NCBI RefSeq assembly: GCF_013394855.1
Contig: NZ_JABMLK010000001.1
Coordinates: 1,240,001-1,304,000 of the forward strand
Origin: Limnobaculum xujianqingii
GTDB taxonomy: Bacteria; Pseudomonadota; Gammaproteobacteria; Enterobacterales; Enterobacteriaceae
Direction of reading: 5' to 3'
DNA length: 64,000 bases
Shown here: positions 38,127 through 48,283 of the stretch, one piece after another
Layout of the letters: the number at the start of each line of letters is the position of its first letter
Position numbering within the stretch: position 1 is the first letter of the stretch
Position numbers and translations under genes: made by a program
Notes under the pieces: model-generated
What the model was told of the DNA's origin: nothing
What the model saw: the letters and a program-made list of their open reading frames with translations, nothing else
Databases searched by the model: none

Positions 38127-38699
38127 ATGCCAAAAGCTAATGAGATAAAACGCGGTATGGCTGTTAACCACAACGGTAAAATGTTGCTGGTACGTGATAT
38201 TGAAGTACAGAGTCCAAGTGCACGTGGTGCCAGTACCCTGTATAAAATGCGCTTTTCCGATATTGTTACCGGATTGAAAGTTGAAGAGCGTTTTAAAGGC
38301 GATGATATTATTGAAGAAATCAACCTGAGCCGTCGTCAGGTTACCTTTTCTTATATTGATGGTGACGAATATGTCTTTATGGATAATGAAGACTATACGC
38401 CTTATATCTTCAAGCAAGAGCAGATTGAAGAAGAGCTTCTGTTTATCCCGGAAGGTGGTATGCCTGGCATTCAGGTATTAACCGTTGAAGGACGTGTAAT
38501 TGCCCTGGAATTACCACAAACCGTTGATATGGAAATTATTGAAACGGCTCCGGGTATCAAAGGTGCATCAGCCAGTGCGCGTAACAAACCTGCCACCATG
38601 AGTACCGGATTAGTGATTCAGGTACCAGAATATCTGGACTCTGGAGAAAAAATTCGCATCCATATTCCTGAGCGTCGTTATATGGGCCGGGCAGACTAA
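38127..38699 (+). CDS. efpL: Elongation factor P-like protein EfpL (YeiP)
   Basis: 190 residues, the E. coli YeiP length. Three beta-barrel domains of the EF-P fold: KOW-like (1-65), OB (66-128) and C-terminal OB (129-190, with [15 protein letters not shown]). The domain I loop is SARGAST with Arg, where EF-P has a modified Lys; this marks the unmodified EfpL branch. It binds ribosomes stalled at proline-rich and some other motifs and helps peptide bond formation. GAACAGGTC lies before the ATG. A strong terminator ends the gene. Order efpL-yeiR is kept apart from one inserted gene. Confidence 0.95.
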   Translation: MPKANEIKRGMAVNHNGKMLLVRDIEVQSPSARGASTLYKMRFSDIVTGLKVEERFKGDDIIEEINLSRRQVTFSYIDGDEYVFMDNEDYTPYIFKQEQIEEELLFIPEGGMPGIQVLTVEGRVIALELPQTVDMEIIETAPGIKGASASARNKPATMSTGLVIQVPEYLDSGEKIRIHIPERRYMGRAD

Positions 38700-38708
38700 C
38701 AGAGCAAC

Positions 38709-38742
38709 AATAACGCCATCACCTTTCAGTGATGGCGTTATT
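38709..38742. terminator. efpL terminator
   Basis: AATAACGCCATCAC/GTGATGGCGTTATT is a perfect 14-bp stem with loop CTTTCA, ten bases after the stop. Its symmetry and A/T ends let it serve the convergent pilin-like gene too. Confidence 0.9.
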
Positions 38743-38787
38743 CAATTCAAATCCATAAGATAAATCTTGAGTAACTGGCTAATATTA

Positions 38788-39111
38788 TTAGTTATACTCA
38801 ATTTCCGTTACGGCTAATCCTTTCGGCTTATCAATCCAGCGAAAACTCATTTTATTGTTACCATTAGCCGGCATCAACATAGCACTTTGCCCGATATTGC
38901 CAATTGGTAAATGACTTTTCACTATCCGATTATCGCGATTGCAGCTTTGAACAACCTCAGTTCGGTTGTTAGAAAGCTGGCATCCTTCTTCTACTATTGC
39001 ACCTGTAAAAATAATGCGACCACCGTCACTTGCAGATGCCATTGATAACGACGCTGTCCATGCAATCAATAACCAACCTGCTTTTGCTAAAAACCAGTGT
39101 TGATATTTCAT
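38788..39111 (-). CDS. Isolated fimbrial-like (type 1 pilin family) small protein
   Basis: A 107-residue secreted protein: signal peptide with WLLIAWTASLSMASA, then GGRIIFTGAIVEEGCQLS, the start of a type 1 pilin domain with its first cysteine, and a second cysteine in VVQSCNRD. It ends KGLAVTEIEYN, a terminal beta strand. It is about 60 residues shorter than a normal pilin. There is no chaperone or usher next to it. GGAG lies nine bases before ATG 39111; the upstream in-frame ATG at 39132 has none. It may be a compact pilin homologue kept for another role, or a decayed pilin. Confidence 0.75.
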   Translation of the reverse strand: MKYQHWFLAKAGWLLIAWTASLSMASASDGGRIIFTGAIVEEGCQLSNNRTEVVQSCNRDNRIVKSHLPIGNIGQSAMLMPANGNNKMSFRWIDKPKGLAVTEIEYN

Positions 39112-39412
39112 ACACAATATCTCCAGTCTCATGTTTATTTATCATGAACCTTTAGCCGTTATCTCCCCACCGTATATTATTCATATCCATTCGATACCAA
39201 AGAGCCCTGCTTATATCGACGATTAGCGATGTGTTATGCTTTACAACGCCCGAACGGATAACAAGCAATTGAACATTTACGCTAATGCAAATGTTCTCCT
39301 ATAACATATAGCTCCATTTGCTAATCCCTGCCTGCAATGTGTTAATAATCTCTCGATTATTTCATACACATTACTTATCATTCTTATCTATTCAATTTAG
39401 GGTATTTTCTCT
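39112..39412. other. Upstream region of yeiR and the pilin-like gene
   Basis: About 300 bases between two divergent genes. It contains GAACATTT...AAATGTTC arms (39271-39296) and a partly overlapping Zur-like site. No small gene was seen. Confidence 0.5.
39288..39310 (+). promoter_or_regulatory. Zur-like zinc repressor site before yeiR
   Basis: AAATGTTCTCCTATAACAT matches the Zur consensus AAATGTTATANTATAACAT at all but three defined positions. It lies about 105 bases before the yeiR start. COG0523 zinc GTPases are often under Zur, which supports the call. Confidence 0.55.
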
Positions 39413-40384
39413 GTGACAAACGTTAACCTGATTACTGGCTTTCTCGGCAGCGGCAAAACCACCACCATTCAACATTTACTCCGGCAAAAACCGGAAAATG
39501 AAAACTGGGCCATTCTGGTTAATGAATTTGGTGAAATTGGCATTGATGGAGCACTACTTGCTAATCGGGGTGCCACGCTAAAAGAGATCCCCGGCGGCTG
39601 TATGTGTTGTGTTAATGGATTGCCAATGCAGGTGGGTCTGAACATGTTATTAAAGCAGACTAAACCAGACCGTCTGCTGATCGAACCTACCGGACTGGGA
39701 CATCCTAAACAAATTCTGAACCTGTTAACCTCTGAGGTTTATCAGCCTTTTCTGACGCTTCAAGCCACTTTCTGTCTGCTTGATGCCCGTCAGCTATCTG
39801 AGCCCCGCTACACAGAAAACGATAACTTTCGCGATCAGCTAGCCGCCGCCGATATTATTCTGGCGAGTAAATCTGATACCTATAGCCAGCAAGATCGTGA
39901 TGCATTAACCCAATGGCATCATCAGGACTCGCTGAATCGCCCTCTGTATTTGATTGAGCAGGGAAAAATTGACAGTGCATTATTAAACACAGAACGCACT
40001 AATCAGCAATCTTTACCTGACAGTCCGCATCATCATAGTCACTCAAAACCTAACGGTTTGGCAGCATTAAATTTACCGGAAAATCAAGGGTGGCGACGGG
40101 CGCTAAATCAGGGACAAGGCTATACCAGTTGTGGTTGGATATTTGATGGGGAAACCTGTTTTTCAACTACAGAGTTGCTTGATTGGGTACGTCTCTCTCC
40201 TGTTGAGCGAGTTAAAGGCGTTATGCGTATCCCGGAAGGGACACTTATTTTTAACCGTCAGGGCTTCGATTTTAAAATTGAAACTCAACCTGTTGCGCCA
40301 CTGGATAGTCGGGTAGAGCTAATCCATACCAGTGAGGCTCCATGGAATGAACTGCAAAGCTCATTACTAAAAGCACGAATTTAA
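39413..40384 (+). CDS. yeiR: COG0523 (CobW-type) zinc-binding GTPase YeiR
   Basis: A 323-residue G3E-family GTPase (E. coli 328). Walker A GFLGSGKTT is at residues 9-17, the metal-binding CxCC is in GGCMCCVNGLPM, and the guanine motif SKSD appears as LASKSDTY. A His-rich stretch (SPHHHSHSK, near 205) is typical of zinc-handling members. The C-terminal CobW domain ends near residue 315. It likely delivers zinc to a client in zinc shortage. It starts with GTG at 39413. A Zur-like site lies upstream. lpxT follows about 90 bases later. Confidence 0.93.
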   Translation: MTNVNLITGFLGSGKTTTIQHLLRQKPENENWAILVNEFGEIGIDGALLANRGATLKEIPGGCMCCVNGLPMQVGLNMLLKQTKPDRLLIEPTGLGHPKQILNLLTSEVYQPFLTLQATFCLLDARQLSEPRYTENDNFRDQLAAADIILASKSDTYSQQDRDALTQWHHQDSLNRPLYLIEQGKIDSALLNTERTNQQSLPDSPHHHSHSKPNGLAALNLPENQGWRRALNQGQGYTSCGWIFDGETCFSTTELLDWVRLSPVERVKGVMRIPEGTLIFNRQGFDFKIETQPVAPLDSRVELIHTSEAPWNELQSSLLKARI

Positions 40385-40475
40385 CATGTTGTAACAGACC
40401 ATTTTTAGCACCAGATAGATTCTATGCTATTTGTTTAACAAAATTTTTAGTTGGTTAACTTTTGAAGGTATTTTG

Positions 40476-41183
40476 ATGGGTTTGCGTAATCTCCCTACAA
40501 TTTTGCTGTTAAATGTATTTGGAATAGGTTTATTTCTTTCCTGGTATCTACCAGAAAACCACGGTTTCTGGTTTTCAATTGATTCTTCTATTTTTCACTA
40601 TTTTAACCAGCATCTGGCGACCGATAGCGGTTTCTTAAAACTGGTTGCTATCACCAATAATCGAGCCTTCGATAGTGTCTCGCTTCTGGCGATGGGGCTA
40701 CTTTTCCTTTATTTCTTTGTGAAACAAGATATTGCTGGTAAACGTTGGATGATCATCATGGGTATCGTGATGCTCTTAACCGCCGTATTACTCAACCAGT
40801 CCGGTCGTTTATTACCGGTAGAACGTCCCAGCCCAACGTTAACCTTCACGGATATCAATCGGGTAAGTGAATTGTCTGGCATCCCAACGAAAGACTCCTC
40901 CAGAGATAGCTTCCCGGGAGACCACGGTTTGATGCTAATGATATTTGCCGCATTTATGTTGCGCTACTTTACCCGTTGGGCATTTTGCATCGCGGTTGGC
41001 TATGTAGTCATCTTCTCTTTACCCAGAATTATGGTTGGCGCTCATTGGTTTACCGATATTTATGTCGGAGCGTTAAGTATGGCTTGTGTTGGTTTAAGCT
41101 GGTGGTTATTAACCCCGGCCTGTGATGCAACAATCAATTTCATCAATCGATCGATCCCCGGTAAAGGCAAACCGGGAAATTAA
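40476..41183 (+). CDS. lpxT: Lipid A 1-diphosphate synthase LpxT
   Basis: A 235-residue PAP2-family inner membrane enzyme (E. coli 237) with six hydrophobic helices. The phosphatase signature is split as usual: KDSSRDSFPGDHG (SxDSFPGDH motif) and IMVGAHWFTDIYVG. It moves a phosphate from undecaprenyl diphosphate to the lipid A 1-position on the periplasmic face. ATG at 40476 is the start: GAAGG lies seven bases before it and MGLRNLPTILLLN aligns with E. coli. A longer frame from TTG at 40431 lacks support. Confidence 0.93.
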   Translation: MGLRNLPTILLLNVFGIGLFLSWYLPENHGFWFSIDSSIFHYFNQHLATDSGFLKLVAITNNRAFDSVSLLAMGLLFLYFFVKQDIAGKRWMIIMGIVMLLTAVLLNQSGRLLPVERPSPTLTFTDINRVSELSGIPTKDSSRDSFPGDHGLMLMIFAAFMLRYFTRWAFCIAVGYVVIFSLPRIMVGAHWFTDIYVGALSMACVGLSWWLLTPACDATINFINRSIPGKGKPGN

Positions 41184-41196
41184 CACTATACTTAGG

Positions 41197-41219
41197 CCGG
41201 TAGCCATTTTGGTTGCCGG
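41197..41219 (+). terminator. Possible lpxT terminator
   Basis: CCGGTAGCCA/TGGTTGCCGG pairs over 10 bp with one G-U and one further wobble-type pair and a TTT loop. The U-tract is short (TTTA), so it is a weak candidate. Confidence 0.45.
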
Positions 41220-41474
41220 TTTAGCGGATCGTTAAGGATCGAAAAATGTGCTCTGGCACACTTTCCTGATAGAAAAAACTCGCAATCAACTAGCTAATCA
41301 AGTAGTCTTCCCAACGTTTGCGCGTGCTCATTGCGTACTATTGGCAATGTCAGGAGCCTGTTTTTGCTCTTTCTGCCAGTCAAAATTAGTATCTGACGCT
41401 TTATGCGGCAGATCATGTGAATAACTTTTTTATAACGACGGTGTCGTTAAGGACTATACGGGAATTCTACAAAA

Positions 41475-42050
41475 ATGGTCAAATCTCAACCGATTCTGAG
41501 ATACGTTCTACGATTGGCGCCTGCCGTAGCCGCAATCGTAATGTTATCTGGCTGTGGCACACTCTCCTCAACGGCTGAAGCATCTAATTCAAAGCATGCT
41601 CAGGCACAAAATGAGAGACAAGGACTGTCACTACAATCTACTCAGGATGAATTCGAATCCATGGTTAAGAACGTTGACATTAAGTCAAAGATTCTTAATC
41701 AATACGCAGGCTGGAAAGGTGTCCGTTACCGCATGGGCGGTACTAATAAAAGCGGCGTCGACTGTTCCAGTTTTGTTCAGATCACGTTTCGTGAGCAGTT
41801 TGGTTTAGCGCTTCCGCGTTCAACTTCAATGCAACAAAATGTAGGTCAGCAAATTAAGCGCGAAAAACTGCGCCCTGGCGATATCGTACTATTCCGTTCC
41901 GGCTCTACTGGCCGTCACGTTGGAATATATATTGGTAACGATAACTTTGTACACGCGTCCACCAGCAGTGGTGTGATGATTTCCAGCCTGAACGATAGAT
42001 ACTGGAATACGCGTTACCATCAGGCTCGCCGTATTCTGAGCAAAGGTTAA
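41475..42050 (+). CDS. mepS: Murein DD-endopeptidase MepS (Spr), lipoprotein
   Basis: A 191-residue NlpC/P60 hydrolase with lipobox LSGC (Cys27). The catalytic triad is visible: Cys97 in DCSSF, His148 in RHVGIYIG and His160 in NFVHAS. It cuts D-Ala-mDAP crosslinks so that new glycan strands can be inserted; in E. coli NlpI and Prc control its level by proteolysis. The leader has a 7-bp hairpin (TAACGAC/GTCGTTA, 41433-41449) and AAGGA further upstream. The gene stands alone and ends in an 18-bp hairpin. pdeN (rtn), present next to it in E. coli, is absent. Confidence 0.96.
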   Translation: MVKSQPILRYVLRLAPAVAAIVMLSGCGTLSSTAEASNSKHAQAQNERQGLSLQSTQDEFESMVKNVDIKSKILNQYAGWKGVRYRMGGTNKSGVDCSSFVQITFREQFGLALPRSTSMQQNVGQQIKREKLRPGDIVLFRSGSTGRHVGIYIGNDNFVHASTSSGVMISSLNDRYWNTRYHQARRILSKG

Positions 42051-42059
42051 TCCGCTATC

Positions 42060-42097
42060 AAAAACCTGAGCTGAATAAATATTCAGCTCAGGTTTTT
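42060..42097 (+). terminator. mepS terminator
   Basis: A perfect 18-bp stem (arms AAAAACCTGAGCTGAATA and complement) with a two-base gap, ending TTTTT. It starts ten bases after the mepS stop. Confidence 0.93.
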
Positions 42098-42278
42098 GTC
42101 TATCTATTGTTCTACCCCTTTTTATTCTCTCTTTTGTGCCCCTCCCTTTTATCGCACACCTCAATAACATGCTATATACTAAAAGATAATTTGTATCATC
42201 TACTGTGAAACCGTCTGACTCACAAGCTAAATACTTCAGCGGCACAACTCATGGTCTCAATGTTGAGCAGAAATCTTT

Positions 42279-44147
42279 ATGAATATGTTGCAGTCAAATC
42301 AATGGAAGAACCTCACTACCTCATCTCTTCTGTTAGTTTTAAGTATTGCATCACTATTCGCCTCCCCTGAAAGTTACGCTGAAGATAAACCAGCGGTTAT
42401 CAAACAGGGAACCACTCTTTCTCTTATCGGTTCTCCTAAATACCCGGATAATTTCCAACATTTCGACTATACCAATCCTCAAGCCCCTAAAGGGGGGCAG
42501 CTTACTGTCGCGGCTATCGGTACTTATGATAATTTCAACCGCTATGCCCTGCGCGGTAATCCCCTGGATGGCAGTGAACGACTCAGTGATACGCTGTTTG
42601 CTTCTTCAGAAGATGAGATCAACAGTCTTTATCCACTTATTGCCACATCTGCCCGCTACGTTGATAACTATCAGTGGATGGAAGTTCAGATTAACCCACA
42701 GGCTCGTTTTCAGGATGGAACGCCAATTACCGCAGAAGACGTGGTATACACCTTTGAAAAATTTATGACCGAAGGCGTTCCTCAGTTTCGTAGCGTGTAT
42801 AAAGGGGTCAAAATTACCGCTCTGTCGCCATTAGTTGTACGTTTTGATTTACCAAAACCAGATCGGGAACAGATGTTTGGCTTAGTGGGTGGTCTGCCGG
42901 TATTTCCCAAAAAATTCTGGCAGCAACACAATCTGGGTGAACCATTAAACATACCGCCCCTTAGTGGTGGTCCTTATATGATTGATAGCCATAAACTGGG
43001 CCAATATATTGTCTATAAACGGGTAAAAGATTATTGGGCTGCCGATTTGCCGGTTAATAAAGGCCGCTACAATTTCGACACTATCCGTTATGACTATTAT
43101 CTGGACGATAATGTTGCTTTAGAGGCGTTTAAAGCTGGAGCTTACGATTTTCGCGCAGAATCCTCCCCCAAAAAATGGGCGACTCAATATCAGGGCAAGA
43201 ATTTTGATCTGGGCTATATCGTAAAAAAAGATTGGGAAAATCAGGCTGCACAAGATACTCGCTGGATTTCTTTTAATATCCAGCGACCGATTTTCTCTAA
43301 CCCAAAAGTGCGAGAAGCCATTACGCTGGCTTTTGATTTCCAGTGGATGAATAAGGCTCTGTTTTATAGCGCCTATCAACAACCGCGCAGCTACTTTCAA
43401 AATACGATTTATGCCGCTACCGGGCTTCCCGATAAAGATGAACTGGCATGGTTAATGCCGCTGAAAGATAAAATTCCTGCTGAAGTGTTTACCGAGCCTT
43501 ATCAGCCGCCGGTCACCGACGGCTCTGGTTATAGTCGGAAAAACCTGCTTAAGGCCACTCAACTATTAAAAGAAGCGGGATGGGAAATTAAAGATAATGT
43601 GCTGGTCAACAGCCAGACCGGCCAACCATTTACGTTTGAACTATTACTGCTGAGCGGCAGTGACGCTATGTATGTTCTACCCTTCCAGCAAAATCTGGCT
43701 AAACTAGGCATTAAGATGGAAGCGCGCTATGTCGATAGTTCACAGTTTGTCAGCCGCTTACGTTCTCGTGACTTTGATATGATTCCACAGCGTTATTCCG
43801 CTATGGAATACCCTTCTCCGGTCACATTGATGATCCTTTGGAACTCGGCCTATATTGACTCGACTTATAACAGACCGGGAATTAGCGATCCCGCCGTGGA
43901 TGAACTAACCCAACTTATTGCGACCTATCAGGGGCAGGAAAAGCCGTTACTGTCCTTGGGTCGGGCATTAGACAGAGTATTGACCTGGCATCATCTGATG
44001 ATACCAATGTGGTATACCAATCACGATCGATTCGCCTACTGGGATAAGTATTCTATGCCTGAAATCAGGCCTAAAAGCTCGTTGGGTATTGATACCTGGT
44101 GGTATGACGTGAATAAAGCCGCCCATTTACCCGAACAGCGTCGCTAA
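42279..44147 (+). CDS. yejA: ABC transporter periplasmic binding protein YejA
   Basis: A 622-residue family 5 oligopeptide-binding protein with a signal peptide (LLLVLSIASLFASPESYA). Conserved family segments are GGQLTVAAIGTYDNFNRYALRG, PQARFQDGTPITAEDVVYTFEKF and GGPYMIDSHKLG. In E. coli YejABEF imports microcin C and related peptides. It heads the four-gene operon with a nine-base gap to yejB. Two ATGs are close (42279 and 42285). The ribosome site is weak. There is no lipobox, so it is a soluble periplasmic protein. Confidence 0.95.
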   Translation: MNMLQSNQWKNLTTSSLLLVLSIASLFASPESYAEDKPAVIKQGTTLSLIGSPKYPDNFQHFDYTNPQAPKGGQLTVAAIGTYDNFNRYALRGNPLDGSERLSDTLFASSEDEINSLYPLIATSARYVDNYQWMEVQINPQARFQDGTPITAEDVVYTFEKFMTEGVPQFRSVYKGVKITALSPLVVRFDLPKPDREQMFGLVGGLPVFPKKFWQQHNLGEPLNIPPLSGGPYMIDSHKLGQYIVYKRVKDYWAADLPVNKGRYNFDTIRYDYYLDDNVALEAFKAGAYDFRAESSPKKWATQYQGKNFDLGYIVKKDWENQAAQDTRWISFNIQRPIFSNPKVREAITLAFDFQWMNKALFYSAYQQPRSYFQNTIYAATGLPDKDELAWLMPLKDKIPAEVFTEPYQPPVTDGSGYSRKNLLKATQLLKEAGWEIKDNVLVNSQTGQPFTFELLLLSGSDAMYVLPFQQNLAKLGIKMEARYVDSSQFVSRLRSRDFDMIPQRYSAMEYPSPVTLMILWNSAYIDSTYNRPGISDPAVDELTQLIATYQGQEKPLLSLGRALDRVLTWHHLMIPMWYTNHDRFAYWDKYSMPEIRPKSSLGIDTWWYDVNKAAHLPEQRR

Positions 44148-44156
44148 GGAGCCTGA

Positions 44157-45251
44157 ATGACCCGATATATACTCCGCAGGCTACTACTGCTAATTCCAAC
44201 CCTGTGGGCCATCATTACCCTTAACTTTTTTATTGTGCAGATTGCTCCTGGTGGACCGGTGGATCAAGCTATTGCCACCATTGAGCTGGGGCATCAAAGC
44301 GGTTTTGGCGGCGGCTCCGGTCCTAATCTCACGGGTAGTGCGAAAATGGGGCAAGTACCGGTTGGCGATCGTCAGTATCAGGGTTCCAGAGGATTGGACC
44401 CGGAAGTCATTGAAGCAATAAAAAAGCGCTTTGGTTTTGATAAACCACTGCACCAGCGCTATTTCGAAATGTTATGGAACTATATCCGCTTTGACTTTGG
44501 CGACAGCCTGTTTCGCGGTGCCTCGGTGATGGAGTTAATCAAACAATCGATGCCTGTCTCTATTACCCTTGGGTTGTGGAGCATGTTAATTACTTATCTC
44601 ATATCTATTCCTCTGGGCATCAAAAAGGCGGTACGTAACGGCTCGGCTTTTGATATCTGGAGCAGTAGCCTGATTATTATCGGTTATGCCATTCCCTCGT
44701 TTCTGTTCGCCGTTTTACTGATTATTGTCTTTGCCGGAGGCGGTTATCTTGACTGGTTCCCTCTGCGCGGTCTGGTTTCTAACAACTTTGATAGCCTGCC
44801 CTGGTACAGCAAAATTACCGACTATCTATGGCACATCGTACTGCCGGTTCTGGCTACAGTGATTGGGGGATTCACGACTCTGACCATGTTGACTAAAAAC
44901 TCCTTTATGGATGAAATCCATAAGCAGTATGTCATCACCGCCAGAGCTAAGGGTTTGGAAGAGAAACGCATCCTGTATGGTCATGTGTTTAGAAACGCTA
45001 TGCTGTTGGTTATTGCCAGTTTTCCAGCGACCTTCATTGGCATGTTCTTTACCGGCTCTTTGCTAATTGAGGTTATTTTCTCTCTCAATGGCTTGGGGTT
45101 ACTGGGTTATGACGCAACGTTACAGCGAGACTATCCGGTAATGTTTGGAACCCTGTATATCTTCACGCTGATTGGATTAGTGTTAAGCATCATCAGCGAT
45201 ATCACCTATACATTGGTAGACCCAAGAATTGACTTTGAGGCACGCGGATGA
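44157..45251 (+). CDS. yejB: Peptide ABC transporter permease YejB
   Basis: A 364-residue DppB-type permease, the E. coli length. It starts [19 protein letters not shown] and has an extended periplasmic loop [17 protein letters not shown] typical of YejB. Membrane helices and the EAA-like coupling loop ([26 protein letters not shown]) complete it. It forms half of the inner membrane channel for peptides. The TGA overlaps the yejE ATG (ATGA), so translation is coupled. GGAG precedes the start by six bases. Confidence 0.95.
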   Translation: MTRYILRRLLLLIPTLWAIITLNFFIVQIAPGGPVDQAIATIELGHQSGFGGGSGPNLTGSAKMGQVPVGDRQYQGSRGLDPEVIEAIKKRFGFDKPLHQRYFEMLWNYIRFDFGDSLFRGASVMELIKQSMPVSITLGLWSMLITYLISIPLGIKKAVRNGSAFDIWSSSLIIIGYAIPSFLFAVLLIIVFAGGGYLDWFPLRGLVSNNFDSLPWYSKITDYLWHIVLPVLATVIGGFTTLTMLTKNSFMDEIHKQYVITARAKGLEEKRILYGHVFRNAMLLVIASFPATFIGMFFTGSLLIEVIFSLNGLGLLGYDATLQRDYPVMFGTLYIFTLIGLVLSIISDITYTLVDPRIDFEARG

Positions 45252-46273
45252 GCAGATTAAGCCCTATCAATCAGGCCCGCTGGCTTAAGTTTAAACGTAA
45301 TCGCCGCGGTTATTGGTCATTATGGATCTTTGCCATTCTGTTTATTATCAGTATGGCCGCTGAGTTGATTGCCAATGACAAACCGCTGTTAGTTAGCTAC
45401 AAAGGTGAGCTGTACACACCATTTTTGGTTAACTATAGTGAAACCACCTTTGGTGGGGAATTTAGCACCAAGGCAGATTACCGCGATCCTTATCTGGTTA
45501 GCCAGATTGATAACAATGGTTGGGCAATCTGGCCGCCAATTCGCTTTAGCTATGACACCATTAATTTCCAGAGCCCTTCTCCTTTTCCAGCTCCGCCATC
45601 GACCTCTAATCTGCTGGGAACCGACGATCGCGGGCAAGATGTATTAGCTAATGTTCTGTATGGTTTTCGTATCTCAATTCTGTTTGGCCTGTCGCTGACG
45701 TTGATCTCCAGCCTGATAGGAATTGCCGTTGGCGCCACTCAAGGCTACTACGGAGGTAAGATTGATTTAGTCGGCCAGCGACTGATTGAAGTTTGGTCTG
45801 GTATGCCAACTCTGTTCCTGATTATTCTAATGTCCAGTGTGATTCAACCCAATTTCTGGTGGCTATTGGCTATTACTGTGCTGTTTGGCTGGATGGGGTT
45901 GGTCGGTATTGTACGAGCCGAGTTTCTCCGTACCCGTAACTTTGATTATGTCAGAGCCGCCAGAGCCATGGGGGTAAAAGACCGAATTATTATGGGCCGC
46001 CATATTCTGCCTAACGCCATGGTAGCTACCCTGACTTACTTACCGTTCACACTATGTGCATCGATTACCCTGTTAACCTCTCTGGATTTTCTGGGTTTTG
46101 GCCTGCCAATGGGATCTCCTTCACTAGGAGGATTATTGTTGCAGGGTAAAAATAACCTTCAGGCTCCATGGTTAGGTATCAGCGGTTTTATCGTTCTGGC
46201 ACTGCTGCTTTCTCTGCTGATCTTTATCGGTGAAGCCATCCGTGATGCATTCGACCCCGCTAAGGCCTATTAA
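45248..46273 (+). CDS. yejE: Peptide ABC transporter permease YejE
   Basis: A 341-residue DppC-type permease (E. coli 341). It has one helix near the N-terminus, a long periplasmic segment ([18 protein letters not shown]) and then the BPD_transp_1 core. The EAA loop is [27 protein letters not shown], written here only as position near residues 235-260, and the end is [11 protein letters not shown]. It pairs with YejB. It overlaps yejB by four bases and is one base from yejF. Confidence 0.95.
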   Translation: MSRLSPINQARWLKFKRNRRGYWSLWIFAILFIISMAAELIANDKPLLVSYKGELYTPFLVNYSETTFGGEFSTKADYRDPYLVSQIDNNGWAIWPPIRFSYDTINFQSPSPFPAPPSTSNLLGTDDRGQDVLANVLYGFRISILFGLSLTLISSLIGIAVGATQGYYGGKIDLVGQRLIEVWSGMPTLFLIILMSSVIQPNFWWLLAITVLFGWMGLVGIVRAEFLRTRNFDYVRAARAMGVKDRIIMGRHILPNAMVATLTYLPFTLCASITLLTSLDFLGFGLPMGSPSLGGLLLQGKNNLQAPWLGISGFIVLALLLSLLIFIGEAIRDAFDPAKAY

Positions 46274-46274
46274 T

Positions 46275-47864
46275 ATGACCACTACGCCAATACTGGATAT
46301 TCAAAACCTGAGCATCGCCTTCCGGCAAAACGGACAGGAAAATCGGGTTGTCGATCAGATTTCCTTGCAGGTAGCTGCTGGTGAAACCATGGCGCTGGTG
46401 GGTGAGTCCGGCTCAGGAAAAAGCGTCACGGCACTGTCAGTTTTACGCCTGCTACCTACCCCTCCGGTGGTCTACCCTACGGGTAATATTTTGTTTAATG
46501 GCGAGTCATTACTGCACGCGGATGATAAAACGTTACGTCATCATCGGGGCAACAGTATTTCGATGATTTTTCAGGAACCCATGGTTTCTCTTAATCCGTT
46601 ACATACTGTTGAAAAGCAGCTGTCTGAAGTTTTACTGATTCATCGCGGCATGGGAAAGCTGGCTGCCAGAAATGAAATTATTGAAGTACTTGAACGCGTC
46701 AGACTGAGAGATGCTAAAAAACGACTCAATGCTTATCCTCATCAGCTATCCGGTGGAGAACGCCAGCGAGTAATGATCGCCATGGCGATCCTGACTAAGC
46801 CCAAGCTATTAATTGCCGATGAGCCAACTACCGCACTGGATGTCACAGTTCAGGCACAGATACTGCTATTGCTGAAAGAGCTCAAGCAAGAGATGAACAT
46901 GAGTTTACTGTTTATCACGCATGACCTGAATATCGTACGCAAACTGGCAGATAACGTGGCGGTTATGTGTCAGGGAAAACTGGTTGAGCAAAACTCTCGT
47001 GCCATGCTATTTAGCCAACCCCAGCATGCCTATACTCAAAAGTTACTGGATTCTGAACCTAAGGGGCGACCGTTACCAGCAAAGGAAAACAATCATAATT
47101 TGCTGGAGATAAAAAATCTGACTATCGGTTTCCCTCGTACTGCCGGTCTGTTCAGGCCTAAGATCGAAAATACTGTGGTCAACGGTATCAGTTTTAATAT
47201 TCGTAAAGGTGAAAGCCTGGGGCTGGTTGGTGAGTCCGGCTCAGGAAAAAGCACCACCGGCCTGGCACTACTGCGACTGTTAAAATCTCAGGGGGAGATC
47301 TGGTTTGATGGGCAGCCACTGCATAAGTTAAATATGCGCCAAATGCTACCTTACCGCAGTCGAATACAGATTGTATTTCAGGACCCCTTCTCTGCCCTAA
47401 ACCCTCGCCTGAGTATCAGTCAAATCATTGCTGAAGGTCTGGAAGTGCATCACCACTTCACACCTCAAGAGCGGGAAGAAAAAGTTATCGCCACCATGCA
47501 GGAAGTGGGCCTGGATCCGGCAACACGCCATCGCTACCCAACCGAGTTCTCCGGTGGGCAGCGGCAGCGAATTTCGATTGCCAGAGCGCTAATTTTGCAA
47601 CCTGAATTGCTGATCCTTGATGAACCAACCTCATCACTGGATCGTTCAGTACAGGCGCAAATTCTGGAACTGCTGAAAAAGCTACAGCAGCAGCATCAGC
47701 TAACCTACCTGTTTATCAGCCATGACTTACAGGTAATTCGATCCCTTTGTCATCAAATTATTGTGATGCGTCAGGGGGAAATTGTTGAGCAGGGAGAGTG
47801 TGAAACCGTATTTGATTCACCACAACATCCCTACACACAAAATCTGCTGGAAGATTCTCACTAA
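46275..47864 (+). CDS. yejF: Peptide ABC transporter dual ATPase YejF
   Basis: 529 residues, the E. coli length. Two full ATPase domains sit in tandem: the first has [13 protein letters not shown] near residue 44, [14 protein letters not shown] and [12 protein letters not shown]; the second has [13 protein letters not shown] near residue 320, [14 protein letters not shown] and [13 protein letters not shown] single chain therefore powers both halves of the YejB/YejE channel. The ATG at 46275 follows the yejE stop by one base. An upstream in-frame start at 46230 lies within yejE and has no family match. AAGG precedes the ATG by nine bases. Confidence 0.96.
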   Translation: MTTTPILDIQNLSIAFRQNGQENRVVDQISLQVAAGETMALVGESGSGKSVTALSVLRLLPTPPVVYPTGNILFNGESLLHADDKTLRHHRGNSISMIFQEPMVSLNPLHTVEKQLSEVLLIHRGMGKLAARNEIIEVLERVRLRDAKKRLNAYPHQLSGGERQRVMIAMAILTKPKLLIADEPTTALDVTVQAQILLLLKELKQEMNMSLLFITHDLNIVRKLADNVAVMCQGKLVEQNSRAMLFSQPQHAYTQKLLDSEPKGRPLPAKENNHNLLEIKNLTIGFPRTAGLFRPKIENTVVNGISFNIRKGESLGLVGESGSGKSTTGLALLRLLKSQGEIWFDGQPLHKLNMRQMLPYRSRIQIVFQDPFSALNPRLSISQIIAEGLEVHHHFTPQEREEKVIATMQEVGLDPATRHRYPTEFSGGQRQRISIARALILQPELLILDEPTSSLDRSVQAQILELLKKLQQQHQLTYLFISHDLQVIRSLCHQIIVMRQGEIVEQGECETVFDSPQHPYTQNLLEDSH

Positions 47865-47926
47865 CAGCAGATATGTCGCCTTCAGTTAACTAAAGACCGA
47901 CAGAGAAACGGACAGGAAGATGGTAA

Positions 47927-48283
47927 TTAAAAAGAAGGATTGACCGGAATAAAGTCAGCGATGGCAATACCTATATTTTTCAAACGACATAGTGCAATTG
48001 GCTCATCCTGAGAATTTATAAACAGACAAGGCTCCCCTTCATTTTCAATGATGCTGTTTTCAATACCAATTCCATTCAGGTATTGACTAATTTTCTGCAT
48101 CACTTCCCACGCCTGATGATCCGGATAGCTTAAGAGTTTCAAACCAATCAGGTTATCATCATTATCTGACATATCAGATAACTCAGGTAATAATGTGGGC
48201 TCCACCCTGCTTCCTATCTCTCCGGCATACCAATGGTAAAACTGAGGTAAACGCTGAAGAACAGATAGCTTCATAATATTCAC
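47927..48283 (-). CDS. yejG: Conserved protein YejG
   Basis: 118 residues (E. coli YejG 114). It aligns over the full length: KLSVLQRLPQFYHWYAGEIGS at the start (20 residues shown as position), and ENEGEPCLFINSQDEPIALCRLKN near the end with two Cys. The role is unknown; some E. coli work links it to aminoglycoside tolerance. It is convergent with yejF with a 62-base gap. Start: GTG at 48283 aligns with E. coli; ATG at 48274 has a better GAGTG site and remains possible. Confidence 0.88.
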   Translation of the reverse strand: MNIMKLSVLQRLPQFYHWYAGEIGSRVEPTLLPELSDMSDNDDNLIGLKLLSYPDHQAWEVMQKISQYLNGIGIENSIIENEGEPCLFINSQDEPIALCRLKNIGIAIADFIPVNPSF

